DNA from: Bacillota bacterium
GTDB taxonomy: Bacteria; Bacillota; Clostridia; Lachnospirales; Lachnospiraceae
Assembly: GCA_023414875.1 (NCBI GenBank)
Contig: JAEZMV010000005.1
Span: 18,734 to 82,733 of the forward strand
Direction of reading: 5' to 3'
DNA length: 64,000 bases
Shown here: positions 54,853 to 63,959 of the stretch, piece by piece
Layout of the letters: each line of letters starts with the position of its first letter
Numbering within the stretch: position 1 is the stretch's first letter
Made by a program: the position numbers and the translations under genes
Notes under the pieces: generated by a model
The model's input: only the letters and a program-made list of their open reading frames with translations
Told to the model about the DNA's origin: nothing
The model's database searches: none

Positions 54853-55365
54853 ATGAACCATTTTAAAGAAATTTTACCGGAAGCTATAAAAAAGAATCCC
54901 TTCCAGCTTATTGGGAAGGAATGGATGCTGATTACTGCCGGTGATGAACAGAAGGTGAACACGATGACTGCATCCTGGGGTGGATTAGGGGTAATGTATG
55001 GAAAAAATGTTGCTTTTACCGTTATTCGACCACAGAGATATACAAAAGAGTTTGTTGATCGGGAGGAGACTTTCTCCTTAAGCTTTCTAGATAAGAATTA
55101 TAAAGACGTGTTAAATTATCTTGGAACAGTTTCAGGCCGCAATGAAGACAAAATACAAAAGTCCAAATTAACCTTATCCCGTTATGACAACACTCCGTAT
55201 TTTAATGAAGCGAACCTGGTTCTCATCTGTAAGAAACTATTTGTACAGGAGATGAAAGGGGAATCCTTACTGAATGAAAAGCTGGACCGGACCTGGTATT
55301 CAAATAAAGATTATCATTTCCTGTATGTTTCGGAGGTAACCAAGGTGTTACAGGCCACCCGGTAA
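54853..55365 (+). CDS. Flavin reductase family protein
   Basis: 170 residues with the split-barrel FMN-binding fold of the flavin reductase/FlaRed family: NTMTASWGGLGVMYGKNVAFTVIRPQRYTKEF, then FSLSFLD. Likely reduces or binds FMN; partner unknown. ATG 54853 follows GGAG. A longer frame from 54775 runs through the leader element and is not credible as protein. Confidence 0.88.
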   Translation: MNHFKEILPEAIKKNPFQLIGKEWMLITAGDEQKVNTMTASWGGLGVMYGKNVAFTVIRPQRYTKEFVDREETFSLSFLDKNYKDVLNYLGTVSGRNEDKIQKSKLTLSRYDNTPYFNEANLVLICKKLFVQEMKGESLLNEKLDRTWYSNKDYHFLYVSEVTKVLQATR

Positions 55366-55389
55366 TATATAAATCATTTGAAACGAAAT

Positions 55390-55431
55390 AACCCTGTAAG
55401 AGGAAAGCATCTGCTTTCCTCTTACAGGGTT
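55390..55431. terminator. Bidirectional terminator, flavin reductase / ABC permease
   Basis: Near-perfect 18- to 20-bp stem (55390-55409 with 55412-55431) between convergent genes. Confidence 0.88.
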
Positions 55432-55489
55432 ATATTATTAGTGCTATACTTAATAACTACTTTTTATACTGCATAATTCATTAAATATC

Positions 55490-56275
55490 CTATTTTACAT
55501 CAGACTTTTTAAAAGCAAGTAATCCCAAACCACAGGTTGCCACAAGGAATACGACTGCCACAATTGCTGATCTTAAATAGTCTGTACCGGGCATTGCATC
55601 ATTTTGATAATATACAGCAAGATTATTAATTATGCTGAATTCTGTAAATTTTATTTTTTTATGAGTTAGAAACTCCAGAACTATGAAAAGAATGGGTGCT
55701 ATCATAACAATAACTACTATGTTGATTGCAATAACTCCTCCCAAGTTCCTAACCACCATAGCCACCATGACTAATACGGAGGTCAAAGCTGCAATCAGTA
55801 ATAATTCTATTCCCATATTCTTTAGGGTTGTCAGTACATACTCACCTGAGAAATCACCTACGGAACCCATAACAATTGTTGCGGATAATGTTCCTATAAC
55901 GACGCATGAAAGCATAGTAATAAAGGATGCAACAATCATTGTAATAACCTTAGAAAAATAAATAGAAACTTTTGAAAAGCCCTTAGATACCACATTTTTC
56001 ATTGTGCCATGAGCAAACTCTGCACATACGAAAATTCCTGCAAAAATAGCTAAAATAGTATGCATATTACTATTGGAAAAGCTGGTTATACCATAAGAAA
56101 TTGCATCCTTAAAAGGCAACTCCGAATACAACTCATTTTCCGTACCAAGCATATTGTTCGCCCATTCAAGCACAAAAATATTAACCGCGATAAGAAACCA
56201 TGCCACTAAATTACATATATAGAAAGACTTACTTTTAAACATTCGGTATAAATCTGAACGTACTAAATTTCTCAT
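55490..56275 (-). CDS. ABC-2 type transporter permease
   Basis: 261 residues, six predicted membrane segments (about 18-38, 60-80, 98-125, 140-165, 172-200, 232-255). Resembles BcrB/lantibiotic-immunity type ABC-2 permeases. Located 23 bp downstream of its ATPase gene. Substrate unknown; antibiotic or peptide efflux is the usual guess for this family. Confidence 0.88.
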   Translation of the reverse strand: MRNLVRSDLYRMFKSKSFYICNLVAWFLIAVNIFVLEWANNMLGTENELYSELPFKDAISYGITSFSNSNMHTILAIFAGIFVCAEFAHGTMKNVVSKGFSKVSIYFSKVITMIVASFITMLSCVVIGTLSATIVMGSVGDFSGEYVLTTLKNMGIELLLIAALTSVLVMVAMVVRNLGGVIAINIVVIVMIAPILFIVLEFLTHKKIKFTEFSIINNLAVYYQNDAMPGTDYLRSAIVAVVFLVATCGLGLLAFKKSDVK

Positions 56276-56298
56276 GAGAAACCTCCGTTTTTTCTATC

Positions 56299-57216
56299 TT
56301 ATTTTATTTTTCTATCATTAATATCCATTAATTGCATGAAGTAAGCTTCTAAATCCTGCCCAATAATCATGCTGGAGTTTACTACCACGCCATTTTTAGC
56401 CAGCTCCATATTGATTTGACCGGCTTTATCCAAATGCTTCACAACATGAATTGTTTTCTCATCCAAAACAAATATATTGGAGGCCTCTACGATATTCGAT
56501 ATTACTTTAACAGCCAGCTCTACATTATCAACCTTTATTTCAAGTTCACCGGCACAACGGGATTCCAGTTCCTCATTCGTAAATTCAGCAACCATTACAC
56601 CATTATTAATTACTCCATAACGGTTGGCGATTTTAGAAAGTTCACCAAGAATGTGACTAGATATTAGGATAGTTATGTTTCTTTCACGGTTTAATTTTAG
56701 AATTAACTCTCTGATTTCTCTAATACCGGATGGATCCAGACCATTGATCGGTTCATCCAACATGAGAAATTCCGGATTACCAAGTAAAGAAATTGCAATC
56801 GCAAGACGCTGCTTCATACCAAGGGAAAAATTCTTAGCCTTCTTTTTACCGGTATCAGAAAGCCCAACTAAATTCAACATTTCATCTATTGTGTTATTTG
56901 GATCCAATCCAAACAGCATACAATAATAATTTAAATTTTCTTTAGCAGTAAAATGCGGAAATACTGCCGGGTTTTCAATCATCGTACCCGTTTTTCTTCT
57001 TTGTATATCCAGATCCTCACTTTCAAAAAGGCGAATACTGCCATTACTTGGATGAGCTAGACCGGAAATCATTCGGATAAAAGTTGTCTTGCCTGCACCA
57101 TTTCTGCCTATAAAGCCATATACATCACCCTTGCGAACATTAATATTCAACCCATTGACTGCAGCTCTTCTACCAAACATCTTTGTCAGACCTTGGGTTT
57201 GTAATACATATTCCAT
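56299..57216 (-). CDS. ABC transporter ATP-binding protein (BcrA-like)
   Basis: 305 residues. Walker A GRNGAGKTT, signature FSLGMKQRLAIA, Walker B FLMLDEPINGLDP and H-loop ILISSHILGEL are all present. A C-terminal extension (about 215-305) is typical of drug-exporter ATPases. Starts after GGAGGAGAT. First gene of a two-gene exporter; no two-component system adjacent. Confidence 0.92.
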   Translation of the reverse strand: MEYVLQTQGLTKMFGRRAAVNGLNINVRKGDVYGFIGRNGAGKTTFIRMISGLAHPSNGSIRLFESEDLDIQRRKTGTMIENPAVFPHFTAKENLNYYCMLFGLDPNNTIDEMLNLVGLSDTGKKKAKNFSLGMKQRLAIAISLLGNPEFLMLDEPINGLDPSGIREIRELILKLNRERNITILISSHILGELSKIANRYGVINNGVMVAEFTNEELESRCAGELEIKVDNVELAVKVISNIVEASNIFVLDEKTIHVVKHLDKAGQINMELAKNGVVVNSSMIIGQDLEAYFMQLMDINDRKIK

Positions 57217-57396
57217 TTTTATCTCCTCCTGTTTTTATTACATCTTGTTATTCATAGTAAAACTAATACATATTTTACCACGTGATTATTAAAAATGCAT
57301 TAAGAATGTTTAAAATTGAGCTTAATTATCCATCATTGTTATTATCACTATTATATGATAAACTAAAATCATTAATTTTTGAAAGGAATTAGCACA

Positions 57397-58056
57397 ATGA
57401 TTACATTCCAGGACATTAAGCAAAATGAAGCGATTAGAATCTATATCAATAAAGCAGATGATACCATGGCCGCACTAGGTTATACGGATCATGGAGTTGC
57501 TCATGTTCAAAAGGTTACCGAGGTATCAAAATATATCCTTAAGACCTTAAATTATTCTGCCAGGGAAATTGAAATGGTCAAAATAGCTTCATATATGCAT
57601 GATATCGGAAATATTGTAAACAGAGAGGATCATGCACAAAGTGGAGCAGTTATGGCTTTTCGAATTCTTGATCAACTTGGAGTTTCACCGGAAGAGATCT
57701 CTATTATCATATCCGCCATCGGTAATCATGATGAAGGTACCGCTTACCCTGTAAATCCTATCGCTGCTGCATTGATACTCGCAGACAAAACAGATGTACG
57801 GAGGAGCCGGGTGCGTAACCAGGATTTTGCCACCTTCGATATTCATGACCGAGTAAATTATGCTGTAGAGGAATCCAGTGTTGCTATCATTAATAATAAT
57901 TCAGTTTTCCAGCTATCTCTGATCATTGATACCTCTATCAGCCCCGTAATGGATTATTTTGAAATATTCATGGCTAGAATGCTTTTATGCAAAAAGGCTG
58001 CCAATCGGTTAAATATGATTTTTGAACTGGTAATAAATCATCAGAAGATTATGTAG
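57397..58056 (+). CDS. HD domain phosphohydrolase
   Basis: 219 residues. HD superfamily metal-binding signature: H in YTDHGVAHV, HD in ASYMHDIGN, later H in IGNHDEGT, and D in ILADKTDVRRSR. Probably hydrolyses a nucleotide or phosphoester; substrate unknown. ATG 57397 follows AAAGGA at 9 nt. Confidence 0.88.
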   Translation: MITFQDIKQNEAIRIYINKADDTMAALGYTDHGVAHVQKVTEVSKYILKTLNYSAREIEMVKIASYMHDIGNIVNREDHAQSGAVMAFRILDQLGVSPEEISIIISAIGNHDEGTAYPVNPIAAALILADKTDVRRSRVRNQDFATFDIHDRVNYAVEESSVAIINNNSVFQLSLIIDTSISPVMDYFEIFMARMLLCKKAANRLNMIFELVINHQKIM

Positions 58057-58080
58057 GCTTCGCTTATAAGTTGCGAAGCC
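58056..58080. terminator. Hairpin between HD and YbaK genes
   Basis: GGCTTCGC/GCGAAGCC (58056-58063 with 58073-58080) begins at the last base of the HD stop codon; no long T-run. Confidence 0.5.
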
Positions 58081-58113
58081 AGGTTCCTGCCATAGAAATT
58101 CAAGTTTGGCAGA

Positions 58114-58599
58114 TTACTCGGATACTTCTTCCTGCCAGCCCTTACAGACATCCACCCATTTGGAGCATTTCGCATATTGCTCAAGTTCCTCACAGGTAAG
58201 TTGAATCGCCGAATTACTGCTTCCACAGGCTGGAAATATGGTATCAAAACGTTTCAATGAGATATCCAGATAAACTGGTAATTCTTTCTCTAGTCCAAAA
58301 GGACACACTCCTCCTATGGAATGCCCAGTATAGTCAAGTACCTCCTCCGGTGTCAGCATCTTTGCTTTCATGCTATATTCTGCCTTAAACTTAGCATTAT
58401 CTATCTTGGCATCACCGGCAGTAACAATTAGCATTGCACCCTCTGTAGTTTTAAAAGATAATGTTTTAGCAATCCGGCAGGGTTCAACACCAAGCGCATT
58501 CGATGCCATCTCAACCGTAGCACTTGATGTATCAAATTCTAAAATATCAGTATTCCTTTCCCATTGCTTGAAATACTCTCTTACCTTTTCAATCGCCAT
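58114..58599 (-). CDS. YbaK/EbsC family aminoacyl-tRNA deacylase
   Basis: 161 residues with the YbaK/ProX fold: conserved K in CRIAKTLSFKTTEG, GDAKIDNAKFK, and GHSIGGVCPFGLEKELPVYLD. The family clears mischarged tRNA (e.g. Cys-tRNA-Pro). Cytosolic. Starts about 17 nt after AGAGGATGA, with no closer site. Confidence 0.9.
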   Translation of the reverse strand: MAIEKVREYFKQWERNTDILEFDTSSATVEMASNALGVEPCRIAKTLSFKTTEGAMLIVTAGDAKIDNAKFKAEYSMKAKMLTPEEVLDYTGHSIGGVCPFGLEKELPVYLDISLKRFDTIFPACGSSNSAIQLTCEELEQYAKCSKWVDVCKGWQEEVSE

Positions 58600-58641
58600 G
58601 ATTAATCATCCTCTCTTATGCATAAATATATAAATGTGCAA

Positions 58642-59634
58642 TCAATGGTTCATGATCGCATCATAATACTTCTTTGATACCAAATAACCATTACCCTCTT
58701 CTATCATTCTCTTGCATTTTTCCAACAGTGCTTCATTCAAATCCACAGTGGCTGGGAGCAAACCCTTTGCTTCTTCATTCGCTTTAAGCTCCTGTGTCCT
58801 CCGATACAGCTTCATGTTTTGTGCCTCAATTTCCTGATGTCTGATTTGCTCTTCCCGTAACTTCTTTAGCCTCTCCTGTTTCACTTGATATCGGTTTTTC
58901 TCTTCTTTTATCTGATGCTCAAGCTTGGCACATTCCTCTGAAAAATCACATAGAAAGTATCCATCCTGATCAATTAATAGCTCCTTAACCGGATAAGACT
59001 TTTTACATGACAAGAATCTACGTTCATTCCCAAGCCGGTAGCTGAAGCTTTTTTTTAGAGTCATACTCTCCTGTGTAACATCGATAAAGATCAGATATCC
59101 CATAGTAGACTGAAGTAGGCTTTGATACCAGTCAATCTGTCCGGTGTTTTTCTCCTGGCGAATGCTCAATATATAAATCGGAGTTATGCCGCCGGCTTTG
59201 TAAAAAGTATCCCTCATTGTATACTTCTTCAGACTGTTATTTTGTAGACGGTAATCAATCGCTATCGCCTTCTTGTCCGAGAATTGGCAAAAGAATGTAC
59301 TATACATACCATTCTCCATACGAAATCTGGCTCGGATATCAGCTTTGGAAAAACTTCGTTTTACCAACTGATAAAGAAATCTTTTTCCTTTTTTCAACTC
59401 TTCTGTTTCATGTCCACTGCTATAATCACAATCAATCAGATCATAATGCGCAAAGTATGGTTCTTTCAACGGCCCTGCGGCTAGATATACAGGAGCACCA
59501 CATTCTACACAGGTAAGTAAGCGCTCAGCAGCTGCCTGCTTCCAACTAAGAACCCTATCTTCATAATAGAAACCATTTTCATCCTTCAAATCAAAGGTAC
59601 AGATTGTGTTTCCGTGATAGTAGCAATTCTCCAT
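58642..59634 (-). CDS. CoiA-like zinc-ribbon protein with coiled coil
   Basis: 330 residues. N-terminal zinc-ribbon-like LTCVECGAPVYLAAGPLKEPYFAHY, then ETEELKKGKRFLYQLVKRSF and KKAIAIDYRLQ, which parallel the CoiA competence protein layout (Cys pair, FAH, E..K, restriction-like strand). A charged coiled coil (about 235-285) follows. The canonical nuclease residues are not clearly kept. Function uncertain; DNA uptake is speculative. Confidence 0.6.
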   Translation of the reverse strand: MENCYYHGNTICTFDLKDENGFYYEDRVLSWKQAAAERLLTCVECGAPVYLAAGPLKEPYFAHYDLIDCDYSSGHETEELKKGKRFLYQLVKRSFSKADIRARFRMENGMYSTFFCQFSDKKAIAIDYRLQNNSLKKYTMRDTFYKAGGITPIYILSIRQEKNTGQIDWYQSLLQSTMGYLIFIDVTQESMTLKKSFSYRLGNERRFLSCKKSYPVKELLIDQDGYFLCDFSEECAKLEHQIKEEKNRYQVKQERLKKLREEQIRHQEIEAQNMKLYRRTQELKANEEAKGLLPATVDLNEALLEKCKRMIEEGNGYLVSKKYYDAIMNH

Positions 59635-59720
59635 TCATTTATCGCCTCCGGATCGTAGCATATACTCTGAGAATACCACGAATTTTACCTCATCATACCA
59701 TCTTTATTCGAAAACATCAA

Positions 59721-59758
59721 TAAAAAAGCACGCTTCCACAATTACCGGGCAACATGCT
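59721..59758 (-). terminator. Terminator of the duplicated-domain gene
   Basis: AGCATG/CGTGCT on the minus strand (59758-59753 with 59732-59727) followed by T's. Confidence 0.55.
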
Positions 59759-59871
59759 CTTTGTACGATATCGAAGAAAACCCTTTTCAAGAGATACTCT
59801 TAAAAAGCTCAATTTTAATGATTACTCTAACTTACTTTTTTTATAACTTTACTTCTGCTTTCTTTTATCAT

Positions 59872-60519
59872 TTATTTAGTATGATCAATTTTAAAATCCT
59901 TGATATCCGCTTTTATATTATTTTTTATAATCACTGCTTTCAGCATATCACTTACTTCTTCTTTATATTCTGTTAAGACAAATGCAACTAATTCATCCCT
60001 TTTCCAAAGCGGTATTGCTCTGATTGCTGCTGTTAGTACCTGCTCCGGCAGCTCATTCATATTCCTAATGGTTCGAACTAATTTTCTTGATTTATCATCC
60101 TTTTCGTTTAATCTTTCCAACAATACGGGTAACAAGTTAACCGCTGTCTTTTCATAATCGATATCATCAATCTTTACTTCTATCTTTAACATGGTCTCAT
60201 GTCTCCTTTCAATTGAATTCATTGAAATTGATGTTATTTTTGCTATCATATTCTTTTCAACCAGAAGGTTATTACAATACTCAATTAAAACATCATCAAA
60301 ATGTGGTAATAATGATGCAGCCATGTCCGATTTTTTTGGTAATACAGAAATTAAAATCTTTGAGAATACTGTTGGCTTTCCTTTTCTGCTAATAATATTC
60401 TTAAGCATTTCATAGAAAAAGTTATCCTTCTCAGAAAGCCATTTTACAATATAAGGCATAGCAATATCGACTACAGTATGATAGTCAATATCTTTTAAAT
60501 AAACTTTCGTTATTAGCAA
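59872..60519 (-). CDS. Hypothetical protein made of two repeated halves
   Basis: 215 residues, no domain recognised. Residues about 3-98 and 111-212 align: K-V-x-L/I-x-DIDY...LP...L.EKD...L...I......I..V/AIP...D........EY......L..... It is probably an internal duplication of a helical ~100-residue unit. A TTG start at 60519 sits 7 nt after GAGGGGG; no ATG is usable. Function unknown. Confidence 0.75.
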   Translation of the reverse strand: MLITKVYLKDIDYHTVVDIAMPYIVKWLSEKDNFFYEMLKNIISRKGKPTVFSKILISVLPKKSDMAASLLPHFDDVLIEYCNNLLVEKNMIAKITSISMNSIERRHETMLKIEVKIDDIDYEKTAVNLLPVLLERLNEKDDKSRKLVRTIRNMNELPEQVLTAAIRAIPLWKRDELVAFVLTEYKEEVSDMLKAVIIKNNIKADIKDFKIDHTK

Positions 60520-60674
60520 GAACAATCCCCCTCATTTTTTCTGCTTCATTATATCATATTATAAATATTTAAATAGTTTCTGCATTTATTACTGTCCGAT
60601 GCATATATCATTACTAACAGCGCATCGACAGCAAGATCTCTTAAGTAATAGCTAACTATACCGGAACAATAGAT

Positions 60675-60697
60675 AAAAGGGGTGTGTTAATCACCCC
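60675..60697 (-). terminator. Terminator of the zinc phospholipase-like gene
   Basis: GGGGTG/CACCCC (60679-60684 with 60692-60697) then TTTT on the minus strand. Confidence 0.75.
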
Positions 60698-60722
60698 CCA
60701 TTTTGTTCTTAATTAATATTAA

Positions 60723-61334
60723 TTATGCTTGTTCTAATTCCATCTGTTCAGAATCTACATTGATTTGTAGTTGAAACATAGCTATTTCAAAAAATCTAAG
60801 GATTGCATCTACCACTTTATAACAGATATCTATAATAAAATGAATATCCTGATTTACATCCTTTAATGCCCTAAGGTATTCCTTATGGGTCAGTAATATA
60901 AAAGCTAATACATCATCCAGATGAAGCATTTGACATTGTTTTCTTTCTCTCTGGATATCTTCTCTTACTATGTACTCTTTTAGGGTGCACTTTAATTCCC
61001 TTTCATAACTAATATGTTCTTTAATAGTTCCATCAAAGACGGAGTTATGGGGATAGGTACAATAATCCGAAAGATAGTGGGTAACGACACCAAGGTGTCT
61101 TGCATAATAACGGTTAATACCTTTATTAATGTCATAATTAACTGTGATCTTTTTTATCTCCTTGATTAAAACTTCAAAGGTTTCGTCAATAGTATGTCTT
61201 CTGGTCAAGAATGACGGCTTTAAATCAGGCAGTACACTTCCTATATAAAAGGAATTCTTATGCTCGTATAAATCTTGAACTTTCATGTTATTCATTAAGA
61301 ACTTTGCAAGTGATATATGAGATTTCTTTCTCAT
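60723..61334 (-). CDS. Zinc-dependent phospholipase C-like protein
   Basis: 203 residues. His/Asp pattern of the zinc phospholipase C/S1-P1 fold: SHISLAKF near the start, GSVLPDLKPSFLTRRHTI, then RHLGVVTHYLSDYCTYPHNSVF. There is no signal peptide, so a cytosolic or membrane-associated role is likely rather than a secreted toxin. Activity not proven by sequence. Confidence 0.82.
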   Translation of the reverse strand: MRKKSHISLAKFLMNNMKVQDLYEHKNSFYIGSVLPDLKPSFLTRRHTIDETFEVLIKEIKKITVNYDINKGINRYYARHLGVVTHYLSDYCTYPHNSVFDGTIKEHISYERELKCTLKEYIVREDIQRERKQCQMLHLDDVLAFILLTHKEYLRALKDVNQDIHFIIDICYKVVDAILRFFEIAMFQLQINVDSEQMELEQA

Positions 61335-61607
61335 TCATTTCCTTCCTCGGTAAAACCGGTAGCAATAAAACTAGTCATATTCTTTTATTACAATGTAACT
61401 AATAAACATAATACAATATTTTAAGATAATCCTCAATACAAACCTTGAAAGAAATTAATATTTTTCTTTTCATTATCTGTTGGCACTGTATATATTGGTA
61501 ATTTCGCACCCATTTTATGAAATATCAATGAAAATGCCACTGAAAACTTGACATTATGTTAGCCATACTGTAAGATTGTGAATTGTAAAATGTTACTTTT
61601 GTTATAG

Positions 61608-61613
61608 TATAAT
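61608..61613 (+). promoter_or_regulatory. -10 of the CNNM/CorC gene, very short leader
   Basis: TATAAT lies 7 bp before the AGGAG site, so transcription should start at or next to the ribosome binding site, giving a leader of about 14 nt. Confidence 0.55.
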
Positions 61614-61633
61614 AGATTTAGGAGATGAAAGAA

Positions 61634-62914
61634 TTGGATCCCAGTGATGTCGCGCAACCGATACTATTGTTTGGTCTACTGCTGTTGTCTGCTTTTTTTA
61701 CTGCCTCTGAGGCCGCCCTTACCGGTGTTAATAAATTAAGAATTCGGACACTTGCAGATGATTATGTTAGAGGTGCAAAAACAGCAAGCAAATTAATAGA
61801 TGAGCCCAGAAAAATGCTGAGTGCTATCTTAATCTGCAAAAATGCAACAAAACTGTCTGCTTCTGCTTCTGCAGCGATGATGGCAGTTGATTATTTTGGC
61901 AACCAATGGGTGGGTCTGACCGTAGGTGTATTAATTCTGCTTTTCCTTATATTCGGTTCGATTATGCCAAAAACCATATCTTCCATATATACCGAGAAGG
62001 TGGCACTTGGAGTTGCAGGAATTATTTACTTTATAACAAAGGTATTATCACCGATTATTTATGTCCTGAATAAAATCTGTAATGCTATTATGCTTTTGTT
62101 TGGTATTGATTTAAAGGCTAAGACTTCAGCAATTACCGAAACCGAATTCCGGACTATTTTGGATTACAGCCATGAAGAAGGGGTAATTGAAAGCGAAGAA
62201 CGAAGAATGATTACCAATGTGGTAGACTTCGGAGATTCCCTAGCTAAGGATGTTATGGTACCCCGAACGGATATGGCATTAGCTAACGTTGAATTTACTT
62301 ACGATGAATTAGTGCAGGCCTTTTCCGAAGAAAAATATACGAGAATGCCCGTATATTCAGAAACACGTGATAACGTTATCGGTATTGTAAATCTTAAGGA
62401 TGTATTCTTCTATAACGGCGATACGGTAAATTTTAATATTATTGATATTATGAGAGATCCTTATTTTACTTATGAATATAAGAAAACCTCTGAGCTATTG
62501 ATAGAAATGAGAAGAAGCTCCATTTCACTGGCTATTGTTTTAGATGAATACGGTGCTACTGTCGGATTGATTACGATCGAAGATCTGCTTGAGGAAATTG
62601 TCGGTGAGATTAGAGATGAATATGATGATGATGAAGAAGACAGTATTAAGGTTATCTCAGAAAACGAATACATTGTTGATGGTTATACAAAGCTCGATGA
62701 AATCAATGAAGTGCTTGGTTTAAATTTAGAATCCGATGATTACGATTCAATCGCCGGTCATATCATATATCTGTTAGATCATCTTCCTGATGAAGGCGAG
62801 TCTGTTGAAGATAATAATATAATATTTACAGTGGATGCTGTAGATAAAAACAGAGTTGATAAGGTTCATATCCTTATAAAACAAGACCAAACGGAATTAG
62901 TCGAAGAAAAATAA
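61634..62914 (+). CDS. CNNM/CBS/CorC_HlyC domain membrane protein
   Basis: 426 residues: CNNM membrane domain (about 5-145, four segments), paired CBS domains (about 195-320; DVMVPRTDMA, RSSISLAIVLDEYGATVGLITIEDLLEEIVGEI) and a C-terminal CorC_HlyC domain (about 335-415). The family covers Mg2+ exporters (MpfA/CorC). TTG 61634 is chosen: the ATG at 61625 abuts AGGAG. Confidence 0.9.
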   Translation: MDPSDVAQPILLFGLLLLSAFFTASEAALTGVNKLRIRTLADDYVRGAKTASKLIDEPRKMLSAILICKNATKLSASASAAMMAVDYFGNQWVGLTVGVLILLFLIFGSIMPKTISSIYTEKVALGVAGIIYFITKVLSPIIYVLNKICNAIMLLFGIDLKAKTSAITETEFRTILDYSHEEGVIESEERRMITNVVDFGDSLAKDVMVPRTDMALANVEFTYDELVQAFSEEKYTRMPVYSETRDNVIGIVNLKDVFFYNGDTVNFNIIDIMRDPYFTYEYKKTSELLIEMRRSSISLAIVLDEYGATVGLITIEDLLEEIVGEIRDEYDDDEEDSIKVISENEYIVDGYTKLDEINEVLGLNLESDDYDSIAGHIIYLLDHLPDEGESVEDNNIIFTVDAVDKNRVDKVHILIKQDQTELVEEK

Positions 62915-62950
62915 AATAATCAAAAGCAATTAACATATTTTATCAGAGAT

Positions 62951-63000
62951 ATCCTAAATCAGATTATTACATAGCATGTAGTCTGATTTAGGATTTTTTT
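62951..63000 (+). terminator. Terminator of the CNNM/CorC gene
   Basis: A 13-bp perfect stem (62951-62963 with 62982-62994) and seven T's. Confidence 0.9.
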
Positions 63001-63018
63001 CTATTTTGTAAATTATTA

Positions 63019-63057
63019 TTGACAATTCTTTTTATATTGTGTACAATCTAATTGTAC
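63019..63057 (+). promoter_or_regulatory. Promoter with OhrR-like operator upstream of glutathione peroxidase
   Basis: TTGACA (63019-63024), 17 bp, TACAAT (63042-63047). The inverted repeat GTACAAT-CTA-ATTGTAC (63041-63057) covers the -10. Its core TACAATCTAATTGTA matches the OhrR consensus TACAATT-n-AATTGTA at all but one position. Regulator not present in the window. Confidence 0.6.
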
Positions 63058-63082
63058 TTAATACATTTAAAGAGGCAATTTG

Positions 63083-63130
63083 ATGAAATTATATGAATAT
63101 AGTAAAAAATGCAAAAGAAAATATGATTAA
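63083..63130 (+). CDS. 15-codon leader peptide or regulator remnant
   Basis: MKLYEYSKKCKRKYD, with AGAGG 7 nt before ATG, lies between the operator and glutathione peroxidase. It has one Cys. It could be a leader peptide, or the remaining first codons of a MarR/OhrR gene lost by deletion. Both are inference. Confidence 0.35.
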   Translation: MKLYEYSKKCKRKYD

Positions 63131-63227
63131 ATTATAAGAATGAATTAAACCAAAATTAAGTACTATATAATGTAGATATTTTAAGGAAAAATGCATTCCT
63201 TATATATAATAAAAAAGAAAGGATTAT

Positions 63228-63257
63228 ATAATGTGATGCAATAGAACTTCACATTAT
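63228..63257 (+). promoter_or_regulatory. Hairpin just before the glutathione peroxidase start
   Basis: ATAATGTGA/TCACATTAT (63228-63236 with 63249-63257) separates an AAAGGA (63216-63222) from the ATG at 63268. Folding would bring the two closer. Confidence 0.5.
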
Positions 63258-63267
63258 CGGTGTCGAT

Positions 63268-63813
63268 ATGAGTATATATGATTTTAGTGTAAAAAACAAA
63301 AATGGAGAGCAAATTGCCCTATCGCAATATGAAGGAAAGGTTTTATTAATCATCAACACAGCAACTCAGTGTGGTTTTACTCCACAGTATGATGCCCTTC
63401 AGGATTTATATGAAAAGTATGCCGGAGACGGCCTTGTTATCTTAGATTTTCCTTGTAACCAGTTTGGAAATCAGGCTCCTGGGTCAGACGAAGATATCTA
63501 TAGCTTCTGTGACGCAAATTACGGTGTAACCTTCCCAATCTTCTCTAAAATCGAAGTAAACGGTGATAATGCTCATCCTTTATACAAGTATCTTGTTAAC
63601 CAAAAAGGGTTCCAGGGATTTAGCAAAGAGCATAATTTAACTCAGATTCTGGATGATATGCTTTCAAAAGCAGACCCTGATTATAAAAATAAACCAAGTA
63701 TCAAATGGAATTTCACTAAGTTTTTGATTGATAGAAACGGTAGTGTTGTAGAACGGTTTGAACCTACTGAGGATATCTATGTGATTGAAGAAAAAATAAA
63801 AGAATTACTATAA
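63268..63813 (+). CDS. gpx: Glutathione peroxidase-like thiol peroxidase
   Basis: 181 residues, Cys-type. Peroxidatic C35 (NTATQCGFTPQY), Gln/Asn motif DFPCNQFGNQAPGS, and KWNFTKFLI supply the tetrad. In Firmicutes these proteins usually take electrons from thioredoxin and reduce peroxides. No signal peptide. The upstream OhrR-like operator agrees with a role against organic peroxides. Confidence 0.94.
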   Translation: MSIYDFSVKNKNGEQIALSQYEGKVLLIINTATQCGFTPQYDALQDLYEKYAGDGLVILDFPCNQFGNQAPGSDEDIYSFCDANYGVTFPIFSKIEVNGDNAHPLYKYLVNQKGFQGFSKEHNLTQILDDMLSKADPDYKNKPSIKWNFTKFLIDRNGSVVERFEPTEDIYVIEEKIKELL

Positions 63814-63818
63814 AGTTA

Positions 63819-63861
63819 AGAGGGAAAAGAGTTTTAGTCGAAATAAAACTCTTTTCCCTCT
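63819..63861 (+). terminator. Terminator of glutathione peroxidase
   Basis: An 18-bp perfect stem (63819-63836 with 63844-63861). Confidence 0.88.
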
Positions 63862-63913
63862 ATTAATATGCAACGAGACTGTGAAATAAAGTCTGTAAAA
63901 TAAGTATTTCGCT

Positions 63914-63954
63914 AAGGCTTTCTATGATAAAATAAAAATATCATAGGAGGCCTT
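63914..63954 (+). promoter_or_regulatory. Hairpin hiding the transposase ribosome binding site
   Basis: A 16-bp stem with G-U pairs (63914-63929 with 63939-63954) contains the AGGAGG (63945-63950) in its 3' arm. Confidence 0.7.
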
Positions 63955-63959
63955 TTATT

